Shown piece after piece: positions 1-5,804 of a stretch of 6,002 nucleotides of DNA; the first letter of the stretch is position 1, and every line of letters starts with the position of its first letter. Below the pieces are notes generated by a model. It had not been told where the DNA came from. It did not search any database and saw only the letters and a list, made by a program, of their open reading frames with translations. Origin of the DNA: an uncultured Ruminococcus sp. (GTDB lineage Bacteria; Bacillota; Clostridia; Oscillospirales; Acutalibacteraceae); NCBI GenBank assembly GCA_902773165.1, contig CACYDO010000313.1:1-6002 (forward strand), read 5' to 3'. The position numbers and the translations under genes are program-made.

Positions 1-124
1 GAGTTTTGATTTCTTATCTGCAATCGTTTATTAATTGCTTTGATAAATAGAAATTTGAACTAAACGCATTACGCATTCCGAATTACGTATTGCGAATTAA
101 ATTAAGAAATGAGGACGAATATTT
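1..124. other. Intergenic leader upstream of the GNAT gene
   Basis: This A/T-rich stretch shows no coding region that I can support. The only promoter-like pair is TTGATT (6-11) and TATTAA (29-34) with 17 nt between them. Each box matches the sigma-A consensus at only 4 of 6 positions, so I do not call it as a promoter. The 3' end holds GAGGA at 111-115, the ribosome binding site for the gene at 125, with 9 nt spacing. A 14-bp tandem repeat inside it is listed separately. Confidence 0.5.
68..95. repeat. Two-copy 14-bp tandem repeat
   Basis: Positions 68-81 (ATTACGCATTCCGA) and 82-95 (ATTACGTATTGCGA) are directly adjacent copies that match at 12 of 14 positions, followed by a further ATTA. 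The centre (84-89, TACGTA) is a perfect palindrome with imperfect flanking symmetry. It lies 16 nt before the ribosome binding site of the acetyltransferase gene. It could be a low-complexity intergenic repeat or a protein-binding site, and the sequence does not decide between them. Confidence 0.6.
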
Positions 125-553
125 ATGTCCGACTTAAATATAACGATCAGACCGATGACTGCCGAGGACTATGATGAGATATACGCAATGTGGCAGATAA
201 CCACAAAAAGAGCGCTCTCCGACGCAGACAGCAGAGAGAATATCGAATTCTATCTCGAAAGAAATCCAGGTATGTCGCAGGTGGCTCTTGTGAACGGCAA
301 AATTGTCGGAACGGTGCTTTGCGGTCATGACGGCAGACGCGGATTTATTCACCATATGGCGGTGCTGCCCGAATACAGACGTCATCAGATCGGTATGAAA
401 ATGGCTAAAACGGCGCTTGGCGCGCTTAGCAGCGCAGGTATACGCAAGACGCATATCTTCTGCTACACCAACAACGAGCTTGGTCAGAGCTTCTGGAAAG
501 CGATGGGCTGGGAAAAACGCGATGACGTTTACGTTTTTTCCTGCAAAACTTAA
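125..553 (+). CDS. GNAT-family N-acetyltransferase
   Basis: This 142-residue protein is a single-domain GNAT acetyltransferase, which would transfer an acetyl group from acetyl-CoA to an amine. The acceptor is unknown. Residues 6-20 (ITIRPMTAEDYDEIY) form the usual first strand and helix. Residues 66-73 (CGHDGRRG) lead into the central strand, and 76-90 (HHMAVLPEYRRHQIG) is motif A, the acetyl-CoA pyrophosphate loop. The C-terminal part 117-129 (NELGQSFWKAMGW) is the typical N-x-x-x-x-x-F/Y-x-x-x-G-W end of the fold. The overall look is that of small YpeA-like acetyltransferases. The loop is R85-x-x-Q88-x-G90, so the usual first glycine is a glutamine. The ATG at 125 follows GAGGA (111-115) by 9 nt. 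The gene is separated from the next by 274 nt, so co-transcription is uncertain. It is not a convincing N-acetylglutamate synthase despite its arginine-gene neighbours. Confidence 0.9.
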   Translation: MSDLNITIRPMTAEDYDEIYAMWQITTKRALSDADSRENIEFYLERNPGMSQVALVNGKIVGTVLCGHDGRRGFIHHMAVLPEYRRHQIGMKMAKTALGALSSAGIRKTHIFCYTNNELGQSFWKAMGWEKRDDVYVFSCKT

Positions 554-607
554 GTCTTTTGAAGAAGAGCTTTGATCGCATGATTTATTATTTTGTAGAT
601 CACTATT

Positions 608-621
608 AACAGCTAACAGCT
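608..621. repeat. AACAGCT tandem duplication
   Basis: AACAGCT occurs twice without a gap (608-614 and 615-621), and a related ACAGC follows at 626-630. It sits just upstream of the hairpin repeat at 631-668 and may mark the edge of that intergenic element. No function can be read from it. Confidence 0.4.
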
Positions 622-630
622 CAAAACAGC

Positions 631-668
631 CGAAAGTTTTTTCCCAACTTCTTTTCAAAAAAAGTTGG
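631..668. repeat. Hairpin-bearing intergenic repeat, copy 1
   Basis: The unit starts CGAAAGTTTTTT (631-642) and continues into an inverted repeat at 644-668. CCAACTT (644-650) pairs with AAGTTGG (662-668), and after one C/A mismatch TTT (652-654) pairs with AAA (658-660), leaving a 3-nt loop. That is 10 base pairs and one mismatch. It lies 90 nt after the GNAT stop codon. A T-run precedes the stem, but no T-run follows it on the + strand, so it is not a classic rho-independent terminator for the upstream gene. The minus strand reads an A-run after the stem. A shortened relative occurs at 4712-4740. Confidence 0.5.
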
Positions 669-678
669 ACGCCGGAGG

Positions 679-703
679 CAAGATCAGGCTTGTTCTGATC
701 TTG
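679..703. promoter_or_regulatory. Perfect 9-bp inverted repeat
   Basis: CAAGATCAG (679-687) is exactly complementary to CTGATCTTG (695-703) across a 7-nt loop (688-694). No T-run follows it, only TAGTGATATTACTTG, so terminator activity is doubtful. It could be a DNA-binding dyad or an RNA hairpin in the leader of the downstream gene. It begins 10 nt after the preceding hairpin ends. Confidence 0.45.
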
Positions 704-736
704 TAGTGATATTACTTGTAAGCGAAAAATAATAAT

Positions 737-803
737 AGGCAGCGGAGATCAAGCAGAAGTTACAGCAAAGCCGACCGGAACTGCCTGTCGGTGCGTACCG
801 ACA
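737..803 (+). promoter_or_regulatory. Structured 5' leader with mutually exclusive pairings
   Basis: Three complementary pairs occur close together. AGGCAG (737-742) pairs with CTGCCT (781-786). CCGAC (771-775) pairs with GTCGG (787-791). TGTCGGT (786-792) pairs perfectly with ACCGACA (797-803) around a 4-nt loop. The first two together would make an H-type pseudoknot, while the third uses the same 787-791 bases and would exclude the second. The 3' hairpin ends 11 nt before the GGAG ribosome binding site (815-818) of the membrane protein gene. This layout would suit an RNA switch controlling translation, but I recognise no known riboswitch class, and short complementary stretches can arise by chance. 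Confidence 0.3.
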
Positions 804-814
804 TATTATATCTC

Positions 815-818
815 GGAG
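815..818 (+). promoter_or_regulatory. Ribosome binding site deciding the start at 828
   Basis: GGAG at 815-818 lies 9 nt before the ATG at 828, an ideal spacing. The in-frame TTG at 819 directly abuts the GGAG and so cannot use it. The following residues (MKTNVLPSQKRKKERY) give a normal positively charged N-terminus before the first membrane segment. Confidence 0.8.
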
Positions 819-827
819 TTGTATTTT

Positions 828-3800
828 ATGAAAACTAATGTCTTGCCCTCTCAGAAGAGGAAGAAGGAACGTTACGCGCTGAAAGCGTTTTTGTGGGGCG
901 CGGTCATGGCGGCGCTGTTTATTGTTCCTTCGATGATAATTGACAAGGGAATGTATCTCTATTACGGCGACTACAACACGCAGGTGATCCCGTTCTATCA
1001 GATCATGGTTGACGCCGTTCACAGCGGACAAACCGGCTGGAGCTGGTACACAGACCTCGGTTCTTCCTTTGTCGGCAGCTATACATTCTATAATTTAGGC
1101 AGCCCGTTCTTCTGGATCTTGCTGCTGTTCCCCACAAACGCCGTTCCGTATTTGCTCGGGCCGCTCACGATTTTGAAATTCGGTCTTTCTTCTCTTACGG
1201 CTTACGGCTACATTAAACGCTATACGAAAAATAAAAATAACGCCGTCGCCGCGGCAATGCTGTACGCGTTTTCCGGCGCGGCGATATACAATATGGTTTT
1301 CCATTTCATAGACGCAATGGTCATCTTTCCGCTGCTGCTTATCGCGCTCGATAAGTATGTTTACGAGGACAAGCGCGGTCTGTTTGCATTTATGGTCTTT
1401 ACCTGCGCGATAACGAATTATTATTTCTTTGCGGCGGAAGCAGTTTTCTGCCTTATCTACTGGATCGTCAGAATGGCTTCCGGCTCTTACAGAATGGATT
1501 CGCGCCGCTCGTTTTACCTTGTTCTCGAAGCGATCCTCGGAACGGGGCTTTCAGTATTCGTCCTGCTTCCTACTGTTTACCACATTGTGGGGAGCAACCG
1601 TGTTTCATCGGGCGAGCTCAGCGGAATGTCGCTTCTCGCTTATGAATCGGGTTACGCATATATCACAACGCTGATATCGCTGTTCATGCCGCCCGAGCTT
1701 GCGGAAACAGACGTTTACGTAAGGGATTACGCTCACACATGGACGTCGATAACGGCGTATTTGCCGCTGTTCGGTATGTCGGGCGTGTTCGCGGTCGTTT
1801 TCAATAAGCACAAAAATAAGTGGCTCAGGGTTTTCTACGGTGTTTCACTTCTGTTCATGCTCGTTCCGGTGCTGAACAGTACGTTTCAGATGTTTACCGA
1901 CGCTAAATATATGCGCTGGTTCTTTATGCTTCTGTTCGTAATGGCTCTCGGCTCGGTGATGGCGCTTGAAGACCCGTCTACAAAATGGAAAAAAGCGATA
2001 ACGGCTAATTTGCTGATAACAATGCTTATAATCCTCTGCATTGGATTTATCCCCGGAAAGAGTATGAATTCCTTTGGCAGAGAGGTATCAACATTCGGAC
2101 TTTCCGGCGCTGCAAATATCTTCTGGATATTGGCGGCTGCCGCGCTTATAAATATCGGTCTGAGCGCGCTGTTTATCGCTCTTTACAAAAAGAACAGAGA
2201 AGCCTTCCGCCGCTTTGGTGCGCTGATAGTTTCCGCAGCGATAATCATCACGGCGCTGCCTACCGTTATTATCAATAAGGCTTACGGCGAAGACGGCGTT
2301 AACCCTGTTAAGCTTGGATTCCTCAACGCTCCCGAGGATATGGGGATAGACGATATACAAAACTGCCGTTCTGAGATAGTTACAAATTTCACGTATTCTC
2401 TTGATATGTACGACGGCGACACGGTTGGAACGGTCGATTACGCCTATTTTGAAAAGAAAAATTCCGATTATCAGGATCTTCTTGTAATGCAGGACCCCGA
2501 GGGACTTTATCTTGAAGACGATAACGCAACGCTTTTCTGGAGAATTCCCGGCTTCGGCAGCTTCCACAGCCTTATAAACAGCTCGATCACCGATTTCTAT
2601 TCGGGCATGGGATTCGAGCGCGAAACGCTCTCAAATCTGCCGATCGGTATGTACGGCTACCGTTCGTTTACATCGACGAAATATCTGTTCAATCACAGTG
2701 ACAGCGTTCTGTCTGTTAACGATGAAAACGGCGATCCCGTTGTTCCCGGATATAAATACCTGAAATCGTGGAACGGCTTTGATATCTATGAAAACGAGTA
2801 CGCAGTGCCTATCGGTTCGGCTTACGATAAATTCATGCTGTCAAGCGAGCTGGAGGATATCCCCGGTCAGTATCGTCACCTCGTTCTGCTAGACACTGTC
2901 TTAGTCGATTCTTTCGAAGATATGTGGAATTACGTGGAGCTTGGAATGCGGCAGGTTCATGCAAGCGATTTCGACTTCACACGCGAGGAGTATTTCAAAA
3001 ACTGCGAGGAGCGAAAGGCTCTCGGCGTTTACGATTTTACTCGTGATAAAAAAGGCTTTGAAGCAAAGATCAAGCTTGAGCCCGGCGGAATGAACAAAGA
3101 TAATCCCACGCGCTGCGTTCTCTTTACAGTTCCTTACGACAAGGGCTGGAGCGCCTATGTTGACGGCGAAAAAGCAAAGATAGAGGTCGCAGACTTTGGC
3201 TTTATGGCTGTAAACGTTCCTGCCGGAAAGGAAGTTACGATACGCTTTAATTATCATACGCCCGGTACTATGTACGGTTTTTTCGTTTCGGGCATTTGTC
3301 TTGTAATGCTGCTGATCTACCTTGCAGTTGTGAAGCTTGGTCAGAATAACGCGCAGCTTGCAGAGGGCACCCCGGACGGCAGCAGCGATACAGATAATAA
3401 TGAAGATAAAAAAGAAACAACAGACGGAAGCGCCGATACCGGCAGCCCGGACGGCGAAAAGGAAAAAACGCCCGAGGGTACACCCGAGGAAAATGCGCTT
3501 CCCGGAGAGGACTTTGAGGATATGTCAGTATTTGATATTGTAAAGCAAACAGAAGAGGAGCATATGATGCACGTCTACAACCGTGTTCCCGTCGTTCTTG
3601 AAAGAGGCTCGGGCGCGGTAGGCTACGACATCGACGATAAGAAGTACATCGACTTTACGTCGGGTATCGGCGTTAATGCGCTCGGTTATGCCGACGGAAG
3701 ATGGATAGACGCCGTTGAGAAGCAGCTTCGCAGCGTTCAGCATACGTCTAATCTTTACTACAACACCACGCAGATACAGCTTGCAGAGGCTCTATGCCTG

Positions 3801-4700
3801 AAAACAGGATTCAGCAAGGTGTTCTTTGCAAACTCGGGTGCAGAGGCTAACGAGTGCGCAATAAAGATCGCTAGAAAATACGGCTCAGACAAGCTCGGAG
3901 AAAAGCACACCCACATCATCACTCTTGAAAATTCGTTCCACGGCAGAACGATAACGACGCTCTCCGCAACGGGTCAGGACGTTTTCCACAAGTATTTCAC
4001 GCCGTTTACAGATGGCTTCTCCTTCGCAAAAGCAAACGATATGGACAGCATAAAGTCCTGCACAACAGAGGATACCTGCGCCGTTATGATCGAGCTTATC
4101 CAGGGCGAAGGCGGAGTAAATCCGCTTGACCAGAAGTTCGTAACGGAGCTTGCGGCATACTGCAAGGAGAACGATCTCCTGCTTATCGTAGACGAGATTC
4201 AGACAGGCGTAGGCAGAACAGGTAAATTCTACTGCTACGAAAACTACGGCATACAGCCCGACGTTATCACAACGGCAAAAGCGCTCGGCGGCGGACTCCC
4301 GCTTTCGGCTTGTATGTGCAATGAAAAGCTCAAAGACGTTCTCACAGCCGGCACAAACGGAACGACCTTTGGCGGCAACCCGATCGCCTGCGCAGGCGCA
4401 ATGACGATACTTGATATTGTCGGTGATGAAGAATTCCTCGCAGAGGTTCGCGCAAAGGGTGAATATATGCGCGAAAAGATCAAGGCTATGAAGGGCGTAA
4501 AAGAGGTTCGCGGACTCGGTCTGATGATCGGAATAGTTCTCGAAAAGGACAACGCCGGCGATGTCCTCTCAAAGTGCGCAGAGAACGGACTTTTTGTTCT
4601 GACGGCAAAGGGACTTATCCGTCTGCTGCCGCCGCTCAATATCGAATATGAGGATATCGACGAGGGACTTGAGATCCTGGAAAAAGCAATTTTAGCATAA
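828..4700 (+). CDS. argD: YfhO-family membrane protein fused to acetylornithine aminotransferase
   Basis: This is one open frame of 1290 codons. Residues 1-835 form a complete YfhO-like protein. It has a basic N-terminus, a first membrane helix at about 18-37, then GDYNTQVIPFY (47-57) in the first outer loop, typical of this GT-C-like family. About a dozen more hydrophobic segments follow to residue 482. An extracytoplasmic domain (483-815) ends in the family hallmark GWSAYVDG (773-780), and a last helix spans about 816-835. YfhO proteins of Bacillus and Listeria take part in glycosylating lipoteichoic acid. Residues 836-898 are an acidic D/E/G/T/S-rich linker. Residues 899-1290 (392 residues, normal ArgD length) are a class III PLP aminotransferase: SGAEANE (1003-1009), FHGRT (1037-1041), D1122 for the pyridine nitrogen, catalytic K1151 in TTAKALGGG, and TFGGNP (1180-1185). 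ArgD makes N-acetylornithine using glutamate. No catalytic residue appears lost. The predicted topology places ArgD in the cytoplasm. argF lies 183 nt downstream. The fusion is the unusual feature. Confidence 0.9.
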   Translation: MKTNVLPSQKRKKERYALKAFLWGAVMAALFIVPSMIIDKGMYLYYGDYNTQVIPFYQIMVDAVHSGQTGWSWYTDLGSSFVGSYTFYNLGSPFFWILLLFPTNAVPYLLGPLTILKFGLSSLTAYGYIKRYTKNKNNAVAAAMLYAFSGAAIYNMVFHFIDAMVIFPLLLIALDKYVYEDKRGLFAFMVFTCAITNYYFFAAEAVFCLIYWIVRMASGSYRMDSRRSFYLVLEAILGTGLSVFVLLPTVYHIVGSNRVSSGELSGMSLLAYESGYAYITTLISLFMPPELAETDVYVRDYAHTWTSITAYLPLFGMSGVFAVVFNKHKNKWLRVFYGVSLLFMLVPVLNSTFQMFTDAKYMRWFFMLLFVMALGSVMALEDPSTKWKKAITANLLITMLIILCIGFIPGKSMNSFGREVSTFGLSGAANIFWILAAAALINIGLSALFIALYKKNREAFRRFGALIVSAAIIITALPTVIINKAYGEDGVNPVKLGFLNAPEDMGIDDIQNCRSEIVTNFTYSLDMYDGDTVGTVDYAYFEKKNSDYQDLLVMQDPEGLYLEDDNATLFWRIPGFGSFHSLINSSITDFYSGMGFERETLSNLPIGMYGYRSFTSTKYLFNHSDSVLSVNDENGDPVVPGYKYLKSWNGFDIYENEYAVPIGSAYDKFMLSSELEDIPGQYRHLVLLDTVLVDSFEDMWNYVELGMRQVHASDFDFTREEYFKNCEERKALGVYDFTRDKKGFEAKIKLEPGGMNKDNPTRCVLFTVPYDKGWSAYVDGEKAKIEVADFGFMAVNVPAGKEVTIRFNYHTPGTMYGFFVSGICLVMLLIYLAVVKLGQNNAQLAEGTPDGSSDTDNNEDKKETTDGSADTGSPDGEKEKTPEGTPEENALPGEDFEDMSVFDIVKQTEEEHMMHVYNRVPVVLERGSGAVGYDIDDKKYIDFTSGIGVNALGYADGRWIDAVEKQLRSVQHTSNLYYNTTQIQLAEALCLKTGFSKVFFANSGAEANECAIKIARKYGSDKLGEKHTHIITLENSFHGRTITTLSATGQDVFHKYFTPFTDGFSFAKANDMDSIKSCTTEDTCAVMIELIQGEGGVNPLDQKFVTELAAYCKENDLLLIVDEIQTGVGRTGKFYCYENYGIQPDVITTAKALGGGLPLSACMCNEKLKDVLTAGTNGTTFGGNPIACAGAMTILDIVGDEEFLAEVRAKGEYMREKIKAMKGVKEVRGLGLMIGIVLEKDNAGDVLSKCAENGLFVLTAKGLIRLLPPLNIEYEDIDEGLEILEKAILA
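3343..3521 (+). other. Acidic low-complexity linker between YfhO and ArgD parts
   Basis: This encodes about 60 residues that are almost free of hydrophobic amino acids and rich in D, E, G, T, S and N. It contains loose internal repeats: EGTPDGSSDT, TDGSADTGSPDG and TPEGTPEE. It looks like a disordered cytoplasmic tail of the membrane protein that runs without a stop into the aminotransferase. The codons stay in one frame and use both A/T-rich and G/C-rich forms, so nothing suggests a read error, but a lost stop codon cannot be excluded from one sequence. Confidence 0.75.
3504..3524 (+). promoter_or_regulatory. Candidate internal translation start for free ArgD
   Basis: GGAGAGG (3504-3510) lies 11 nt before an in-frame ATG at 3522. 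That ATG is where ArgD homology naturally begins (MSVFDIVKQTEEEH, then YNRVPVVLERG). A second purine run, GAGGA (3516-3520), is too close to act. Use of this start would give a 392-residue soluble ArgD, the usual family size. The purine-rich site also encodes Gly-Glu-Asp in the linker, so it may be coincidental. Confidence 0.45.
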
Positions 4701-4711
4701 AGGAAATACAG

Positions 4712-4740
4712 CAAAAGTTTTTTGTCAGACTTAAAAAAAG
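4712..4740. repeat. Hairpin-bearing intergenic repeat, degenerate copy 2
   Basis: CAAAAGTTTTTT (4712-4723), then ACTT (4729-4732) and AAAAAAAG (4733-4740), follow the same order as the copy at 631-664. The match needs a small insertion before ACTT and loss of about six bases (CTTTTC) from the former stem. The loss removes most of the hairpin, leaving only A/T pairing. It begins 11 nt after the argD stop codon, where a terminator would be expected, but I do not see a convincing stem with a T-tail. Confidence 0.4.
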
Positions 4741-4752
4741 ATTGCATGGCAT

Positions 4753-4782
4753 GGGACAGCGCCCCGTAAAAGTGCGTATAAG
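4753..4782 (+). promoter_or_regulatory. Possible sigma-A promoter for argF
   Basis: TATAAG (4777-4782) matches the -10 consensus at five of six positions. GGGACA (4753-4758) matches the -35 consensus at four of six positions, with 18 nt between them. Transcription would start near 4789 and give a leader of about 95 nt before argF. The 183-nt gap after the fusion gene makes a separate promoter reasonable. I found no clear ArgR operator overlapping it. Confidence 0.3.
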
Positions 4783-4825
4783 TGGAGAGAAGCAGATAAC
4801 ATATAACTCTCGTCACTAAAAGACA

Positions 4826-4849
4826 GGCACCAGGCGAAGCCAATGTGCC
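4826..4849 (+). promoter_or_regulatory. Stem-loop in the argF leader
   Basis: GGCAC (4826-4830) pairs with GTGCC (4845-4849). Inside it GGC (4833-4835) pairs with GCC (4839-4841) around a GAA loop, with a small 2x3 internal loop. It ends 34 nt before the argF start and is not followed by a T-run (CGAACGGAAAAAC follows), so it is not an evident terminator. It may be an RNA-stabilising or regulatory structure. Confidence 0.35.
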
Positions 4850-4883
4850 GAACGGAAAAACACAATAGAAAGGATAAATAACA

Positions 4884-5789
4884 ATGAAGCATTTACTTAA
4901 GCTGCTTGACTGGTCGGGCGAGGACATCATGAATGTCCTCAACCTTGCAGACCAGCTGAAATATGAGCAGAAGCACGGCATTTCCAAAAAATATCTTGAC
5001 GGCAAGAGCCTGGGCATGATCTTTGAAAAGGCGAGCACAAGAACAAGGGTAAGCTTTGAGGTAGGCATGTTCCAGCTCGGCGGCACAGCGCTTTTCCTCT
5101 CTTCCGATAAAACGCAGATCGGCAGAGGCGAGCCTATCCAGGACACAGCGCGCGTTCTTTCACGCTATCTTGACGGTATCATGATAAGGACGTTCGAGCA
5201 GAAGGAGGTAGAGGACTTAGCCGAAAACGGTTCTATTCCGATCATCAACGGACTTACCGATTTCTGCCACCCCTGCCAGGTACTTGCTGATCTTATGACG
5301 ATCAGGGAGTACAAGGGTAAGCTTGACGGCTTGAAGATGTGCTTTATCGGCGACGGCAACAATATGATGAATTCGCTGATCGTAGGCGCGCTGAAAACAG
5401 GTATGTCTATTTCTGTTGCATGCCCCGAGGGCTACGAGCCTGACGAGAAGGTTCTTGATTTCGCGAAGGAATACGGCAGCAAGTTTGAAATGCTTCGCAG
5501 CCCGGAGGAAGCAGCTAAAAACGCCGATGTAGTTATCACGGACGTATGGGCTTCAATGGGACAGGAGCAGGAGGCAAAGCAGAGAGCCGCAGCATTCGAG
5601 GGCTATCAGATCAACGCAAAGGTAATGAGTGCGGCAGCCGAGGACGCAATGGTTCTGCACTGTCTGCCGGCGCACAGGGAAGAGGAGATCTCCGCGGAGG
5701 TTTTTGAAGCACACGCAGACGAGATCTTCGAGGAAGCAGAAAACAGACTTCACGCGCAGAAGGCAGTTATGGTTTATCTGATGAAGTAA
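4884..5789 (+). CDS. argF: Ornithine carbamoyltransferase
   Basis: This 301-residue protein makes citrulline from ornithine and carbamoyl phosphate in the arginine pathway and acts in the cytoplasm, normally as a trimer. The family signature residues are all present. STRTR (51-55) binds carbamoyl phosphate, IGRGEPIQDTARVLSRY (79-95) follows, and HPCQ (129-132) is in the expected place. FIGDGNNMMNSL (154-165) starts the ornithine-binding domain. DVWASMG (220-226) is the ornithine-closing SMG loop, and HCLPAHR (259-265) carries the catalytic cysteine. The SMG loop and HCLP distinguish it from aspartate carbamoyltransferase. The length is normal, so the gene appears intact. The ATG at 4884 follows AAGGA (4870-4874) by 9 nt. 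Its position after the ArgD part supports a biosynthetic rather than catabolic (arcB) role, since no arcA or arcC is visible. Confidence 0.96.
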   Translation: MKHLLKLLDWSGEDIMNVLNLADQLKYEQKHGISKKYLDGKSLGMIFEKASTRTRVSFEVGMFQLGGTALFLSSDKTQIGRGEPIQDTARVLSRYLDGIMIRTFEQKEVEDLAENGSIPIINGLTDFCHPCQVLADLMTIREYKGKLDGLKMCFIGDGNNMMNSLIVGALKTGMSISVACPEGYEPDEKVLDFAKEYGSKFEMLRSPEEAAKNADVVITDVWASMGQEQEAKQRAAAFEGYQINAKVMSAAAEDAMVLHCLPAHREEEISAEVFEAHADEIFEEAENRLHAQKAVMVYLMK

Positions 5790-5804
5790 TACAGGTGAAT
5801 TACT

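Noticed and set aside
125..553. Short N-acetylglutamate synthase (ArgA-type) supplying the arginine genes
   Set aside because: The neighbours invite it, but the protein looks like a generic small YpeA-like GNAT and nothing specific to glutamate binding is visible.
134..658. 174-codon open frame on the minus strand over the GNAT gene
   Set aside because: It is antisense to a clear GNAT coding region, and its product has no recognisable motif. It begins inside the hairpin repeat.
721..803. c-di-GMP-I (GEMM) riboswitch
   Set aside because: GCAAAGCC (765-772) and TACCGA (796-801) resemble parts of that motif. However, the GNRA-capped hairpin that should precede GCAAAGCC and the tetraloop receptor are not visible. 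A covariance-model search would settle it.
819..827. TTG at 819 as the start of the fusion gene
   Set aside because: It directly abuts the GGAG at 815-818, leaving no spacing, while the ATG at 828 has ideal 9-nt spacing and a normal basic N-terminus.
4712..4740. Rho-independent terminator after the fusion gene
   Set aside because: Only A/T pairing between TTTTTT and AAAAAA is possible, with no G/C-rich stem and no T-tail after it.
4701..4883. ArgR operator (ARG box) before argF
   Set aside because: I looked for the A/T-rich CATGAATAAAAATTCA-like dyad and found no good match. TATAAG and CATATAAC are better explained as promoter-like or chance A/T sequence.
4244..5146. 300-codon open frame on the minus strand
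   Set aside because: It lies antisense to the well-supported ends of argD and argF and crosses their intergenic gap. Its Ser/Pro-rich translation resembles no family and looks like a by-product of codon bias.
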